NCBI GenBank assembly: GCA_902560685.1
Contig: CACEMT010000003.1
Coordinates: forward strand, 1-64,000
Length of the DNA: 64,000 bases
DNA from: an uncultured Pelagibacteraceae bacterium
GTDB taxonomy: Bacteria; Pseudomonadota; Alphaproteobacteria; Pelagibacterales; Pelagibacteraceae
Direction: 5' to 3'
Below, one piece after another: positions 40,553 to 52,751 of the stretch (position 1 is the stretch's first letter; every line of letters starts with the position of its first letter). The position numbers and the translations under genes were made by a program. Under the pieces are notes generated by a model that was not told the DNA's origin, searched no databases, and saw nothing but the letters and a program-made list of their open reading frames with translations.

Positions 40553-40795
40553 ATGCCAACAATTGGCTGGTTTGAAATTTTAATTATTGTCACTGTAGCA
40601 ATTATAATACTTGGTCCAAGAGATTTTCCTTTAATGTTAAAAAAAGTTGGATCATGGATTGGTAGTATTAAAAGATATGTTAACAATGTTCAAAGCGAAG
40701 TCAGCTCAATTACCGAAGATACAATTGAAAAAAACTTAGATGAAAACACCACTGTAAATAAAAAAGAGGATAAAGATGAACAAAAATCAAGCTGA
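40553..40795 (+). CDS. tatB: Sec-independent translocase TatB
   Basis: GWFEILIIVTVAIIILGPRDFPLMLKKVG, between tatA and tatC. Confidence 0.92.
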   Translation: MPTIGWFEILIIVTVAIIILGPRDFPLMLKKVGSWIGSIKRYVNNVQSEVSSITEDTIEKNLDENTTVNKKEDKDEQKSS

Positions 40796-41543
40796 GGGTG
40801 GTTTTTTTAGTCATCTAACAGAGCTTAGAAAAAGATTAATCCACTCATTAATTTTTTTATCTATATTATTTGTTATTTGTTATTATTTCTCTGAATATAT
40901 TTATGGTTTCCTTGTAGATCCATACGCACAGGCAGTTAAGAATGATGATACAAATAGAAGACTTATTTTTACTGCTTTACAGGAAACTTTTCTTACTTAT
41001 TTAAAGGTTTCTTTTTTTGCAGCATTTTTTTTTACAAGTCCCATTATTTTAATTCAAATATGGAAATTTATTGCACCAGGTCTATACGAAGATGAAAAAT
41101 CTGCAATAATGCCATATCTTGTTGTTACACCAATACTTTTTTTATTAGGAGGCATGCTTGTTTATTATCTAATAATGCCATTAGCTATAAAATTTTTTCT
41201 TTCATTCGAAAGCACAGGTTTAAACACCGCACTTCCAATTCAATTAGAGGCAAAAGTTAATGAATATTTGTCTTTAGTAATGAAGCTTATATTTGCTTTT
41301 GGATTAAGTTTTCAATTACCAGTAGTCCTAAGTTTATTGGCAAGGATTGGTGTAGTTGATTCTCAGTTTTTAAAAGAAAGAAGAAAATATGTTGTAGTAA
41401 TTATATTTGCAGCAGCAGCATTATTAACTCCACCTGATCCAGTTACACAAATAGGTTTAGCAATACCTTTATTATTATTATATGAATTATCTATTATATC
41501 AGTAAAATTTATAGAGAAAAAAAATAAAGAAAAAAATGCATAA
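40776..41543 (+). CDS. tatC: Sec-independent translocase TatC
   Basis: FSHLTELRKRLIHSL, multi-TM, ALLTPPDPVTQIGLAIPLLLLYE. Confidence 0.97.
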   Translation: MNKNQAEGGFFSHLTELRKRLIHSLIFLSILFVICYYFSEYIYGFLVDPYAQAVKNDDTNRRLIFTALQETFLTYLKVSFFAAFFFTSPIILIQIWKFIAPGLYEDEKSAIMPYLVVTPILFLLGGMLVYYLIMPLAIKFFLSFESTGLNTALPIQLEAKVNEYLSLVMKLIFAFGLSFQLPVVLSLLARIGVVDSQFLKERRKYVVVIIFAAAALLTPPDPVTQIGLAIPLLLLYELSIISVKFIEKKNKEKNA

Positions 41544-42795
41544 TATAAAAGATATAAGAAATAATTTTGATAATTTCAAAAATATAATTAAATCAAGAAA
41601 TGTTTCTATAGATTTAGATGAAATTCTAGATCTTGACAAAAAAAATAGAAAACTTATTCAAGAAAAAGAAACACTTGAACAAGAAAAGAAAAGTATATCA
41701 AAAAAACAAGACAAATCCTTGTTTGCAAAATCAAAAGAAATTTCAGATAAAATATTATCTATTAACAAGGATCAATCTTTGATTAAAAATAAATTAGATG
41801 GCTTATTATCTTCTATTCCTAATTTACCTTTATCAGATGTTCCTATAGGTACAGATGAAAATTCCAATAAAGAAGTTTCTAAATCCGGAACAATAAATAA
41901 ATTTAATTTTGAACCAAAATCACATTTCGAATTGGGTGAAAATTTAAAAATGTTAGATTTTGATTTAGCTACAAAAACTACTGGTGCTAGGTTTGTTTTT
42001 GTAAATGATAAATTGGCTTTATTAGAAAGAGCAATAGCAAATTTTATGTTAGATACGCATACTCAAGTAAATAACTATAAAGAAATTTCTCCTCCATTAA
42101 TGGCTAATGACGCTGCTATGTTTGGAACGGGTCAATTACCCAAATTCGAAGATGATCAATTTGAAATTAAAATTGAAGAAAAAAGTGGGAGAAAATTTTT
42201 AATTCCTACAGCAGAAGTTATATTAACAAACATTGTTAGAGATAGAATTGTTAATATTAAAGATTTTCCTATGCGTTTCGTTGCATTAACCCCATGTTTT
42301 AGAAAAGAAGCTGGCAGTTACGGAAAAGACACAAAAGGTATGATTAGACAGCATCAATTTTATAAAGTTGAACTAGTTAGTATAGTTGAAAATAGCAAAT
42401 GTATTGACGAACTTGAAAGAATGACAAAATGTGCGACAATGATTTTAGATAAGCTAAAATTACCTTATAGAAAAATAATTTTATCAACTGGTGACATGGG
42501 TTTTAGTGCTGAAAAAACTTATGATATAGAAGTCTGGCTTCCTTCAGAAAATAAATATAGAGAAATTTCTAGCTGCTCATCTTGCGGAACTTTTCAAGCA
42601 AGAAGAATGAAAGCTAGATATAAAAATTCAAATAATGAAACTGAATTTGTTGGTACACTAAATGGAAGCGGTTTAGCTGTAGGTAGAACACTTATAGCAG
42701 TATTAGAAAACTATCAAAATTCGGATGGATCAATAACAGTCCCAGATGCTCTTAAACCCTACATGAATAATCTAGAAAAAATTTCAAATAATTAG
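41536..42795 (+). CDS. serS: Seryl-tRNA synthetase
   Basis: Coiled-coil N-terminus, TAEVILTN, FRKEAGSYGKDTKGMIRQHQF, NGSGLAVGRTL. Confidence 0.97.
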   Translation: MHNIKDIRNNFDNFKNIIKSRNVSIDLDEILDLDKKNRKLIQEKETLEQEKKSISKKQDKSLFAKSKEISDKILSINKDQSLIKNKLDGLLSSIPNLPLSDVPIGTDENSNKEVSKSGTINKFNFEPKSHFELGENLKMLDFDLATKTTGARFVFVNDKLALLERAIANFMLDTHTQVNNYKEISPPLMANDAAMFGTGQLPKFEDDQFEIKIEEKSGRKFLIPTAEVILTNIVRDRIVNIKDFPMRFVALTPCFRKEAGSYGKDTKGMIRQHQFYKVELVSIVENSKCIDELERMTKCATMILDKLKLPYRKIILSTGDMGFSAEKTYDIEVWLPSENKYREISSCSSCGTFQARRMKARYKNSNNETEFVGTLNGSGLAVGRTLIAVLENYQNSDGSITVPDALKPYMNNLEKISNN

Positions 42796-42849
42796 AGTTG
42801 TTTTAATAACTTAGATAGTATAAAAAACTTTTAATTTACAAAGGATTTT

Positions 42850-43137
42850 ATGTCAGGATCAGGGATAGGACAATTTATACCACTCATTTTAATTTTTGTT
42901 ATATTTTACTTTTTTTTAATTCGTCCACAGCAAAAAAAAGTAAAAGAACATAAACTAATGGTAGAGAATTTAAAAAGAGGCGACAAGGTTGTTACTTCAG
43001 GTGGTATTGTTGGAACTATTGAGCGTGTTGTGGATAACGATAAGGTTGAAGTTTTAATATCAGAAAATGTTAAAGTAGAAATTATTAAATCTACAGGAAT
43101 ACAGGCATTAGTAAGTAATACTGAACCAAAAAAATAA
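42850..43137 (+). CDS. yajC: Preprotein translocase accessory subunit YajC
   Basis: FYFFLIRPQQKKVKEHKLMVENLKRGDKVVTSGGIVGTI. Confidence 0.95.
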   Translation: MSGSGIGQFIPLILIFVIFYFFLIRPQQKKVKEHKLMVENLKRGDKVVTSGGIVGTIERVVDNDKVEVLISENVKVEIIKSTGIQALVSNTEPKK

Positions 43138-43149
43138 CATTAGAATAAA

Positions 43150-44718
43150 GTGTTATACTTTTCAAAATTAAAAATTATTTCAGTTTTAATTTTTACGATA
43201 GTTATTTCTTTTTTTACAATATCTAATTTTATAAAACTTGATAATGATCTTTTCAAAAGAAATATAAATTTAGGTCTAGATCTACAAGGTGGATCATATT
43301 TGCTTTTAGAAATTGATAATTCACCTGTAATTATACAGAAATTACAAAGTAAATTATCATCACTAAAAAAATTTTTAAAAGATAATGATATAAGATCTAC
43401 TAATTTTAAAATTATAGACGATAAAAAAATTTCTTTTGTAGTTGATGAAAATTCAAAAGATAAAGTTTTATCTCTATTAAAAGATGAAGAAAGTGAAATT
43501 AACCCGTATTTTCAAAGATTTAAAACTCATGAGTTTGATGTTGAAGAATCTAAAGAATTGTCATCAAGCAATATAAATTTACAATATTCTGAATACGGTC
43601 TGGTTTTACTTAAATCATCATCACAAGATCAAGCCATAGAAATTGTTAGAAGAAGGGTAGATGAAATTGGTACAAATGAGCCTAATATTCTTAAAAGGGG
43701 TAGTGATAGAATACTAGTCGAACTACCTGGCTTAGATAATCCCGATAGAATTAAAAGCTTATTAGGAAAAACTGCAAATCTAACTTTTAGGTTTGTTACT
43801 CAAAGTGAAGAAGAGAGTTTTGGAACAGAGCGTATACCTTATCAAGATGAAGAAGGAGATGCTATTGTTAGCAAAAGAATTATTCTAAGTGGAGATAATC
43901 TGGTTGATGCACAGCCAAGAATGGATAATCAGGCTAATGAAACAGTTGTATCATTTACATTGGATAGAGTAGGAGCAAAAAAATTTGCTAAAGCTACAAC
44001 TTCAGGTGTTGGAAAAAATTTAGCAATTATATTAGATGGCAAAATAATAAGTGCACCGAGCGTAAGAGAACCAATAGTAGGTGGTTCAGGTCAAATAACT
44101 GGTGGCTTTACTTTTCAAACTGCAACTGATTTAGCTTTACTGCTTAGATCTGGTGCTCTTCCCGCTCCAATGAAAATAATTGAAGAAAGAACTGTTGGAC
44201 CAGATTTGGGACAAGACTCTATTGATGCTGGAATATTATCTTTAATTATCGGATTTGCTTTAGTGGTTATATTTATGATAATTAAATATAGAATTTTTGG
44301 ATTTATTGCGAATATAGCACTTATAACAAACTTATTATTATTAATTGGAATACTAACTTTATTTGAGGCAACATTAACCTTGCCCGGTATTGCGGGTATA
44401 ATTTTAACCGTTGGTATGGCAGTAGATGCCAATGTTCTTATATACGAACGTATTAAAGAAGAAATTAAAAGTGAAAATAACAAAATTTTAGCTTTTGATA
44501 GTGGATATGTAAAATCTAAAACAACAATTTTAGATGCTAATATTACTACTTTAATTGCAGCATTGATTTTATTTATTTTAGGATCTGGTCCAGTTAAAGG
44601 CTTTGCACTTACCTTGGGTGTTGGAATTTTGACAACTTTGTTTTCAGTTTATTTTATTGCTAGATTATTAACATCTTTATATGTGATTAAAAATAAAGAT
44701 AAGGAGAAACTAATTTAA
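43150..44718 (+). CDS. secD: Protein translocase subunit SecD (GTG start)
   Basis: NLGLDLQGGSYLLLEID, RNAxxxxG-like P1 region, GMAVDANVLIYERIKEE. Confidence 0.97.
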   Translation: MLYFSKLKIISVLIFTIVISFFTISNFIKLDNDLFKRNINLGLDLQGGSYLLLEIDNSPVIIQKLQSKLSSLKKFLKDNDIRSTNFKIIDDKKISFVVDENSKDKVLSLLKDEESEINPYFQRFKTHEFDVEESKELSSSNINLQYSEYGLVLLKSSSQDQAIEIVRRRVDEIGTNEPNILKRGSDRILVELPGLDNPDRIKSLLGKTANLTFRFVTQSEEESFGTERIPYQDEEGDAIVSKRIILSGDNLVDAQPRMDNQANETVVSFTLDRVGAKKFAKATTSGVGKNLAIILDGKIISAPSVREPIVGGSGQITGGFTFQTATDLALLLRSGALPAPMKIIEERTVGPDLGQDSIDAGILSLIIGFALVVIFMIIKYRIFGFIANIALITNLLLLIGILTLFEATLTLPGIAGIILTVGMAVDANVLIYERIKEEIKSENNKILAFDSGYVKSKTTILDANITTLIAALILFILGSGPVKGFALTLGVGILTTLFSVYFIARLLTSLYVIKNKDKEKLI

Positions 44719-45620
44719 TGGAAAAACGCAATATTCCTTTCAACAAATTTTATAAACAATTTAATGTTTTATCATTAACTTTAATATTGATTTCATTAGT
44801 TTTGCTTACATTTAAAGGATTAAATTATGGTGTAGATTTTAAGGGTGGTACTTTAATTGAATTAAGAAGTTTAGATAAAACTTTATCTATTAGCGATCTA
44901 AGGAGGTCATTTAATAATTTAAATCTTGGTGATGTTACGGTTAAAAACTTTGGTAAAGAAAACGACTATGTTATTAAATTTGAAAAAAAACAATCCATTG
45001 AAGAAAATTTTATAGAAAATATTAAAATTGAATTAGCTAATGATATTGGAAATATTTTTGAGTTTAGAAGGGTTGAAAGTGTAGGACCAAAAGTTAGTAG
45101 TGAATTACTAAAATCAGGTGTTATTGCAATCGCTCTATCATTAGGAGCAATGCTTATATACATATGGATAAGATTTGAATGGCAATTTAGTCTTGGTGCT
45201 ATAACTGCAGTATTTCACGATGTTGTTATAACTCTCGGTTTTTTTTCATTATTAAACTTTGAAATTAATTTATCAATTGTAGCTGCAGTACTTACAATAG
45301 TAGGTTACTCTATGAATGATACTGTTGTAATTTTTGATAGGGTTAGGGAAAATCTAAGAAAGTATGCAGATATTAAAATCTTTGAAATTACAAATATTTC
45401 AATTAACGAAACTTTATCAAGAACAATAATAACTTCTGTAACAACATTGTTAGCTCTTTTATCTATATTTATATTTGGTGGAGCAATACTTAAAGGTTTT
45501 TCATTCGCAATGATATTGGGTGTTATCGTTGGTACATATTCTTCAATATATATAGCTAACCCTATTCTAGTAAGATTAAATGTTTCTCAAAAAACTATCT
45601 TGAAAGAAGAAAAAGAATAA
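44718..45620 (+). CDS. secF: Protein translocase subunit SecF
   Basis: LNYGVDFKGGTLIELR, IVGYSMNDTVVIFDRVRENLR. Confidence 0.97.
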   Translation: MEKRNIPFNKFYKQFNVLSLTLILISLVLLTFKGLNYGVDFKGGTLIELRSLDKTLSISDLRRSFNNLNLGDVTVKNFGKENDYVIKFEKKQSIEENFIENIKIELANDIGNIFEFRRVESVGPKVSSELLKSGVIAIALSLGAMLIYIWIRFEWQFSLGAITAVFHDVVITLGFFSLLNFEINLSIVAAVLTIVGYSMNDTVVIFDRVRENLRKYADIKIFEITNISINETLSRTIITSVTTLLALLSIFIFGGAILKGFSFAMILGVIVGTYSSIYIANPILVRLNVSQKTILKEEKE

Positions 45621-45622
45621 AT

Positions 45623-46225
45623 TTAATATAAATTTTGTGCAGCTACCATTGATAATAACATTGGTAGTGAAAGAAGAACATTAGTTCTTGATGCAATTAA
45701 TGCTTTTTTAGCAGCTCCTGGTTTTTCTTCAGCAGTTGCCTCAACAATTCCTAAAACTTTTTTTTGATTTGGCCAAATAATAAACCAAACATTGAAAGCC
45801 ATAATTAAACCGAGCCACATACCTATGCCTATAGCTGTATATTTGCCACCACCACTTCCTATACCTAGCGTCATCGCTTCATGAGCATAACCATTAAGAT
45901 AAGCAACAATTAAACCAGTAACTACTGTTACAAATGCTGCCCATCTAAACCAGAATAGAGCAGAAGGCGCTATAACTTTTGTAATTGCAGGTTTTTGCTC
46001 ATCAGTAATTTTACCCATATTTGGCACTTGGACAAAATTAAAATAATACAATAAACCAATCCACATTACACCGGCTACAACATGAAAATACCTAAATAGC
46101 CAACTCCAAAACAATTGATCTATAGAAAAACCACCACTTCCAAAAGATAGAAATAAAAATAAAAGTACCGCTAATATGATAGAAGTGTGAATAACTTTTG
46201 ATAATGATCCAAAAAAATCAGCCAT
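45623..46225 (-). CDS. PuuD-like (urate oxidase N-terminal domain) integral membrane protein without cytochrome c domain
   Basis: FRYFHVVAGVMWIGLLYYFNFVQVP...MAFNVWFIIWPNQKKVLG; short version. Confidence 0.75.
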   Translation of the reverse strand: MADFFGSLSKVIHTSIILAVLLFLFLSFGSGGFSIDQLFWSWLFRYFHVVAGVMWIGLLYYFNFVQVPNMGKITDEQKPAITKVIAPSALFWFRWAAFVTVVTGLIVAYLNGYAHEAMTLGIGSGGGKYTAIGIGMWLGLIMAFNVWFIIWPNQKKVLGIVEATAEEKPGAAKKALIASRTNVLLSLPMLLSMVAAQNLY

Positions 46226-46258
46226 TAAGTTATTATATACACTATTAAAAAAGTTTTA

Positions 46259-49135
46259 TTAAGCAATTTTTTTGAATTTACTGTTCAAAATATGTTTAAG
46301 AAATTGACCAGTATAACTTTCTTTTATATCGCAAATTTCCTCTGGTTTTCCTTCTGCGATTATTTGTCCACCTTTAACACCACCTTCAGGACCCATGTCA
46401 ACAATGTAGTCAGCTGTTTTTATTACATCCAAATTATGCTCAATTACTACAACTGTATTTCCAGTCGCAACAAAAGCTTGTAAAATTTCTAATAGTTTTT
46501 TTATATCATGCTGATGTAATCCAGTGGTAGGTTCGTCTAATATATACATTGTTCTACCTGTTGATCTTTTTGATAATTCCTTAGCAAGTTTAATTCTTTG
46601 AGCCTCGCCACCAGATAAAGTAGTAGCTTGTTGACCAATTTTTATATAACCAAGACCTACTTTTTTTAATGTTAATAATTTTGATTTGATGTTTGAAATA
46701 TTTTCAAAATATTCACAACCTTCATCTACAGTCATATTTAATACATCTGCAATACTTTTATCTTTGAATTTAACCTCTAAAGTCTCCCTATTATATCTTG
46801 TACCTTTACATTCATCACATTGTATATAAACGTCAGGTAAAAAGTGCATTTCATATGTTATTACACCATCACCCTCGCAAGCTTCACATCTTCCACCTTT
46901 AACATTAAAGGAAAATCTTCCAGGTTTATATCCTCTACTTTTAGATTCTGGTAATGCTGTAAACCAATCTCTTATCGGACCGAATGCCCCCGTATATGTT
47001 GCTGGATTAGATCTTGGTGTTCTCCCTATCGGTGATTGATCTATATCTATAACTTTATCTATTAATTCAATTCCTTTAAAACCTCTAAATGGTTTAGGTA
47101 TTTTTCTTGATTTATTGTTATTTAGTGTAAGGTTTAAAGCATTATATAAAGTCTGTAAAACCATAGTTGACTTTCCACTTCCAGATACACCAGTAACACA
47201 AGTAAGGCTGCCAAGTGGAACTTTTAAATTAACATTTTTTAAATTATTACCAGTAGCTCCGTTAATTTCTAAAAATCTACCATTTTTTGCTAGCCTTCTT
47301 TTTTTTGGAATTGGAATATTGTATTTATGAGATAAATATTTTCCAGTTATACTATTTTCACTTTTTATTATGTCGTTATAACTTCCTTCAACAACAACTT
47401 GACCACCATTATTACCTGCTTCTGGACCAAGGTCAATTATATGATCAGCATTTTCCATTGTTTCAGTATCGTGTTCAACAACTATTACAGTATTTCCTAA
47501 GTCTCTTAATCTTTTTAAAGCATTAATTAATTTAACATTATCTTTTTGATGCAATCCTATAGATGGCTCATCTAGAACATACAAAACTCCAGTAAGTCCC
47601 GAGCCAATTTGTGAAGCTAATCTTATTCTCTGAGACTCACCACCTGATAGTGTTCCAGATTCTCTTGAAAGTGTTAGGTAATCAAGTCCAACATTTAGTA
47701 AAAAATCCAATCTTTCATTTATTTCCTTAAGTATATGTTCAGCAATTTTTAATTGAGTCTTATCTAATTTCTTTTCAAGTGATTTAAACCAATCGATAGC
47801 ATCTAATATTGATTTTTCAGTTATTTCACTGATATTAAGTTTATCAATTTTAACACATAAAGCTTCTTCTTTTAATCTGTAGCCATTGCATTTTTCACAA
47901 CTTGTATCGGATTGATATTGAGCAATTTCCTCTCTTTTCCAATCACTGTCTGTCTCTAAGTATCTTCTTTCAAGATTATTTATCACACCTTCAAAAGTTT
48001 TTTTATGTGAATATTTTTCATATCCATCATCATAACTAAACTTAATTTCTTCTTCATCAGATCCATAAAGAATAATATCTTTAATTTTTTTTGGAATTTT
48101 TTCCCATCTTTGATCTAATGAAAAATCATAATGTTTAGCTAGAGAGGATAAAGTTTGAGCATAATATAAGGTTGATGTTTTGGCCCATGGGACAATAGCT
48201 CCATCGGCAATTGATTTTTTTTCATTAGGTATAACCAATTTTTCATCAACATTTAATTTAACACCAATACCATCACACTCTTCGCAGGCACCATAAGGAC
48301 TGTTGAAGGAGAATAATCTTGGTTCAATTTCTTCAATTGTAAATCCACTTTCTGGACATGCAAACTTTGTTGAGAAAATAATTCTTTCTATTTTTCTATA
48401 TTTCTTAGGTAAAGTTTCGTTTTCATATTCTAGGAATAACAATCCATTTGCTAAATTTACTGCAGTTTCAACACTTTCAGCTAGTCTATTACCAAGTGAG
48501 GAATTTATTACTATACGATCAACAAGTATAGATATGTCGTGTTTAACTTTTTTATTTAATTCAGGAACATTGTCTATCTCATACAATTTATCATCTATTT
48601 TAATTTTTCTAAAACCTCTTTTTTTGTACGATAATATGTCTTTCTTATATTCACCTTTACGACCACGAACTACAGGAGCAAATAAATATATAGTTGATTT
48701 TTTTGGTAATTCTTTAATTCTATCAACAATTTGTGAAATAGTTTGAGATGTTATTGGTTTTCCAGTAAATGGTGAATAAGGTATTCCAACTCTAGCATAT
48801 AATACTCTCATATAATCATAAATTTCTGTAACTGTTGCAACAGTTGATCTTGGATTTTTTGATGTATTTTTTTGTTCTATAGATATTGCTGGGCTTAGAC
48901 CTTCTATCAAATCAACTTTTGGTTTTTTCATTTTATCTAGAAATTGTCTTGCATAGGCAGATAGACTCTCTACATATCTTCTTTGACCCTCGGCATAAAT
49001 TGTATCAAATGCTAATGAAGACTTTCCGGACCCAGAAAGTCCCGTAATAACTACGAACTTATCCTTTGGAATCTCAAGGGATATATTCTTTAAATTATGT
49101 TCTTTTGCACCTTTAATAACTATCTTTTTGAGCAT
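46259..49135 (-). CDS. uvrA: Excinuclease ABC subunit A
   Basis: [76 protein letters not shown] zinc finger. Confidence 0.99.
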   Translation of the reverse strand: MLKKIVIKGAKEHNLKNISLEIPKDKFVVITGLSGSGKSSLAFDTIYAEGQRRYVESLSAYARQFLDKMKKPKVDLIEGLSPAISIEQKNTSKNPRSTVATVTEIYDYMRVLYARVGIPYSPFTGKPITSQTISQIVDRIKELPKKSTIYLFAPVVRGRKGEYKKDILSYKKRGFRKIKIDDKLYEIDNVPELNKKVKHDISILVDRIVINSSLGNRLAESVETAVNLANGLLFLEYENETLPKKYRKIERIIFSTKFACPESGFTIEEIEPRLFSFNSPYGACEECDGIGVKLNVDEKLVIPNEKKSIADGAIVPWAKTSTLYYAQTLSSLAKHYDFSLDQRWEKIPKKIKDIILYGSDEEEIKFSYDDGYEKYSHKKTFEGVINNLERRYLETDSDWKREEIAQYQSDTSCEKCNGYRLKEEALCVKIDKLNISEITEKSILDAIDWFKSLEKKLDKTQLKIAEHILKEINERLDFLLNVGLDYLTLSRESGTLSGGESQRIRLASQIGSGLTGVLYVLDEPSIGLHQKDNVKLINALKRLRDLGNTVIVVEHDTETMENADHIIDLGPEAGNNGGQVVVEGSYNDIIKSENSITGKYLSHKYNIPIPKKRRLAKNGRFLEINGATGNNLKNVNLKVPLGSLTCVTGVSGSGKSTMVLQTLYNALNLTLNNNKSRKIPKPFRGFKGIELIDKVIDIDQSPIGRTPRSNPATYTGAFGPIRDWFTALPESKSRGYKPGRFSFNVKGGRCEACEGDGVITYEMHFLPDVYIQCDECKGTRYNRETLEVKFKDKSIADVLNMTVDEGCEYFENISNIKSKLLTLKKVGLGYIKIGQQATTLSGGEAQRIKLAKELSKRSTGRTMYILDEPTTGLHQHDIKKLLEILQAFVATGNTVVVIEHNLDVIKTADYIVDMGPEGGVKGGQIIAEGKPEEICDIKESYTGQFLKHILNSKFKKIA

Positions 49136-49225
49136 AATTTTTGTTGCTTTAATTTAATTAAATTAATATTCAAGTAAAATTGTGATATATATATACATAA
49201 ATCAAATCAAAAAAATTTAAATTTT

Positions 49226-49672
49226 ATGGCAGGAAGCTTAAATAAAGTATTATTGATAGGACGATTGGGCGCAGATCCAGAAATAAAGCAAATGGTTAAT
49301 GGTAAAAATGTAGCTAGATTAAGTTTAGCTACTAGCCAATCTTGGAAAGACAAAAACACAGGTGAAAAGAAAGAAAAAACAGAATGGCATAGAGTTGTTG
49401 TTTTTAACGAAGGTCTAGTAAATGTAGTGCAGCAATATTTAAAAAAAGGTGCTCAAGTTTATATTGAGGGTCAATTAAATACTAGAAAATGGAAAGATGA
49501 ACAAAGTGGCCAAGACAAATATTCTACAGAAGTTGTTATTCAAGGTTTTAATTCTTCTTTAACAATGCTTGGTGGTGGAAATCAAAATACAATAGCATCT
49601 CAAGAAACTAAACAAAATTTTGATCAAAGTGCTAAACCTCAAGACGATGAATTTGACGATCCTCCTTTTTAG
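49226..49672 (+). CDS. ssb: Single-stranded DNA-binding protein
   Basis: [26 protein letters not shown]-terminal DDPPF. Confidence 0.97.
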   Translation: MAGSLNKVLLIGRLGADPEIKQMVNGKNVARLSLATSQSWKDKNTGEKKEKTEWHRVVVFNEGLVNVVQQYLKKGAQVYIEGQLNTRKWKDEQSGQDKYSTEVVIQGFNSSLTMLGGGNQNTIASQETKQNFDQSAKPQDDEFDDPPF

Positions 49673-49677
49673 TTAAT

Positions 49678-52257
49678 ATGCAAAAAGACGAAATTTCTAA
49701 AAATCAAAATATAAAATCTATATCCATGTATGATGAGATGAGCTCATCTTACTTGTCTTATGCTATGAGTGTAATAATCAGTAGAGCATTACCTGATGCA
49801 AGAGATGGATTAAAACCTGTTCATAGAAGAATAATCTATGCAATGCATAAAGGTGGTTTTGATTGGTCAAAACAATTTAGAAAATCAGCAAGAATAGTAG
49901 GAGATGTAATTGGTAAATATCATCCTCATGGCGATCAAGCTGTTTATGATGCTTTAGTAAGAATGGTTCAAGATTTTTCTATGAGCTTACCTCTTGTTGA
50001 TGGGCAAGGTAATTTTGGTTCTATAGATGGTGATCCTCCTGCTGCTATGAGATACACTGAAACAAGGCTGTCAAAAATTTCTCAATTTCTAATAGATGAT
50101 ATTGAAAAAAATACTGTTGAATTTAAAAGTAATTATGATGAGACTGAAAAAGAACCTTCTGTTCTTCCAGCTCAATATCCCAATCTTCTTGTAAATGGAG
50201 CAGGTGGTATTGCTGTTGGAATGGCTACCAGTATACCACCTCACAATTTAGGAGAAGTTATAGACGGTGCTCTTGCATTAATTGATGATAAAAATATTAA
50301 AATTAATGAGTTAATGAAACATATACCAGGTCCAGATTTCCCTACTGGTGGAATTATTATTGGTAAAAAAATTATCAAAGAAGGTTATAAAACTGGAAGA
50401 GGATCGTTTAAAATTAGAGGTGAAATTGTAGTTGAAAATCTTAAAAATAATAGAGATAGACTTGTAATAACTTCAATTCCCTACCAGGTAAATAAATCTG
50501 TATTAAATGAGCGTATAGCAGAATTAGTAAGGGAGAAAAAAATTGAAGGTATAAGAGACATTAGAGATGAGTCAAATAGAGAGGGTATTAGAGTAGCTAT
50601 AGATCTAAGAACTGGAGTTGAACCTGAAACGATTAAACGACAATTATTTAAATTTACATCAATTGAAAGTTCATTTGGATTTAATACATTAGCTATAGTT
50701 GATAATAAACCCAAGACATGCAATCTTAAAGAGTTCCTAGATCAATTTTTAAAATTCCGTGAAGATGTTGTAATAAAAAAAACAAAATTTGATCTTAAAA
50801 AGGCTGAAGATCGTGCACATATTCTAATTGGTTTATCAATTTCAGTTGAAAATATAGATAAGATTATAAAAATTATTCGTTCATCAAAAACGCCAGATGA
50901 AGCTAAAAAGTTTTTATTAAAATCTAAATTTAAAAGTACAAAATCTCAAAAATTTATAAAATTAATTGAAAATAAAAAAAATATTACACAGTATAATCTT
51001 ACAGAATCCCAAGTTACTGCAATTCTAGAACTTAGATTACAAAAATTAACTGCACTGGGAATTAATGAAATTGACTTGGAGATTAATAAATTGTCAGAAT
51101 TAATAATCCAATATAAAAAGGTTTTAAGTTCTAAAAAAGAATTATTCAAAGTTATAAGCAATGAATTAAAATCTATTAAAGAAAAATTTGCTGTACCAAG
51201 AAGAAGCAAAATAATTGATGCTGTTTTAAATTATGATATTGAAGAAACTATTCAAAAAGAAAGTGTAATAATTACTGTAACTTTACAAGGATATATTAAA
51301 AGAGGGGCTCTCAGTACTGTAAAACAACAAAAAAGAGGTGGAAAAGGTAAAACAGGAATTGTTACTAGGGACGAAGATTCTGTAGTTCAAACTTTATCAG
51401 TAAATACTCACACGCAAGTATTGTTTTTTTCATCAGAGGGCCTAGTTTATAGAGTAAAAGCTTGGAAAATTCCTGAGGGATCTTCAAATTCGAGAGGTAA
51501 ATCCTTATTTAACATTCTTCCTTTAAAAAATCACCAGTCGATAAGTTCTATTATGCCTTACCCAGATGAAAATTCAGATTCTAAAGGTATGTTCATCATA
51601 TTTGCTACAGCTGATGGTAAAATCAGAAAAAATAATTTAGAAGATTTTTCATCAATTAATACTTCAGGAAAAATTGCTATGAAATTATCTCCAAGTGACA
51701 AAATAACAGGAGTAAAAATATGTAAAGACGATCAAGATATAATTTTAAGCACTAAATTAGGTAAATGTATTAGATTTGAATCTAAAAAACTTAGGGTTTT
51801 TAAAGGTAGATCTTCAAAAGGTATAAGAGGAATTAATTTACAACAAAATGACAAGATTGTTTCATTGTCTATTATCGATCATGAAAATTTAAAAAATAAA
51901 GCAAAATTATCAAAAGTAGATAAATCTGAACTCAAAGCAAAAACTAAGTTTATTTTATCAATTACAGAAAATGGATATGGTAAAAGAACAGATCACAAAG
52001 ATTATAGAGTAACAAATAGAGGTGGGAAGGGTATAATTGGTATAGTAAATTCATCAAGAAATGGAAATGTATCTTCATCTTTTCCTGTAAATGAAGGTGA
52101 TGAAATAATAATATCTACTAATAAAGGTAGAGTTATTAGAACTGCTGTTAAAGAAATTAGAATTGCAGGAAGAAACACTCAAGGTGTTAGAATTATTAAG
52201 TTATCTGGAGACGAAAAAGTTGTTTCAGCGATTAAAATAGATGATAATTTAATCTAA
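49678..52257 (+). CDS. gyrA: DNA gyrase subunit A
   Basis: [70 protein letters not shown]-like box. Confidence 0.97.
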   Translation: MQKDEISKNQNIKSISMYDEMSSSYLSYAMSVIISRALPDARDGLKPVHRRIIYAMHKGGFDWSKQFRKSARIVGDVIGKYHPHGDQAVYDALVRMVQDFSMSLPLVDGQGNFGSIDGDPPAAMRYTETRLSKISQFLIDDIEKNTVEFKSNYDETEKEPSVLPAQYPNLLVNGAGGIAVGMATSIPPHNLGEVIDGALALIDDKNIKINELMKHIPGPDFPTGGIIIGKKIIKEGYKTGRGSFKIRGEIVVENLKNNRDRLVITSIPYQVNKSVLNERIAELVREKKIEGIRDIRDESNREGIRVAIDLRTGVEPETIKRQLFKFTSIESSFGFNTLAIVDNKPKTCNLKEFLDQFLKFREDVVIKKTKFDLKKAEDRAHILIGLSISVENIDKIIKIIRSSKTPDEAKKFLLKSKFKSTKSQKFIKLIENKKNITQYNLTESQVTAILELRLQKLTALGINEIDLEINKLSELIIQYKKVLSSKKELFKVISNELKSIKEKFAVPRRSKIIDAVLNYDIEETIQKESVIITVTLQGYIKRGALSTVKQQKRGGKGKTGIVTRDEDSVVQTLSVNTHTQVLFFSSEGLVYRVKAWKIPEGSSNSRGKSLFNILPLKNHQSISSIMPYPDENSDSKGMFIIFATADGKIRKNNLEDFSSINTSGKIAMKLSPSDKITGVKICKDDQDIILSTKLGKCIRFESKKLRVFKGRSSKGIRGINLQQNDKIVSLSIIDHENLKNKAKLSKVDKSELKAKTKFILSITENGYGKRTDHKDYRVTNRGGKGIIGIVNSSRNGNVSSSFPVNEGDEIIISTNKGRVIRTAVKEIRIAGRNTQGVRIIKLSGDEKVVSAIKIDDNLI

Positions 52258-52751
52258 TGAAAAAAACTGGAGTTTACCCTGGTACCTTCGATCCAATTAC
52301 TTTTGGTCATATAGATGTTATTCAAAAATCTTTAAAAATTGTAGATCAAGTTATCGTTGCAATCTCTGATGGAGATAATAAAAAATATTTATTTACAATA
52401 GAAGAAAGAATTAAAATAGTTAATAAAGCATTATTTTCAGATCTAAAATTTAAGAAAAACAAAGTTAAAGTTATCTCTTTTAACTCATTAACAACAGATC
52501 TTTGTAAAAAATATAAATCGAATATAATCTTACGTGGTTTGAGAGCTGTCTCAGACTTTGAATATGAATTTCAATTAGCTGGAATGAATAGAAAATTAAA
52601 TAAAAATATAGAAACGATTTTTTTAATGTCTGATGTTCAAAATCAAATAATTTCTTCAAGATTAATAAAAGAAATTATAGAGTTAAAAGGGGATATAAAA
52701 AAATTTACTACCAAAAGTACAATTAATTCATTAAAAAAAAAATATGAATAA
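52257..52751 (+). CDS. coaD: Phosphopantetheine adenylyltransferase
   Basis: GVYPGTFDPITFGHIDVI, LRGLRAVSDFEYEFQLAGMNR. Confidence 0.96.
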   Translation: MKKTGVYPGTFDPITFGHIDVIQKSLKIVDQVIVAISDGDNKKYLFTIEERIKIVNKALFSDLKFKKNKVKVISFNSLTTDLCKKYKSNIILRGLRAVSDFEYEFQLAGMNRKLNKNIETIFLMSDVQNQIISSRLIKEIIELKGDIKKFTTKSTINSLKKKYE

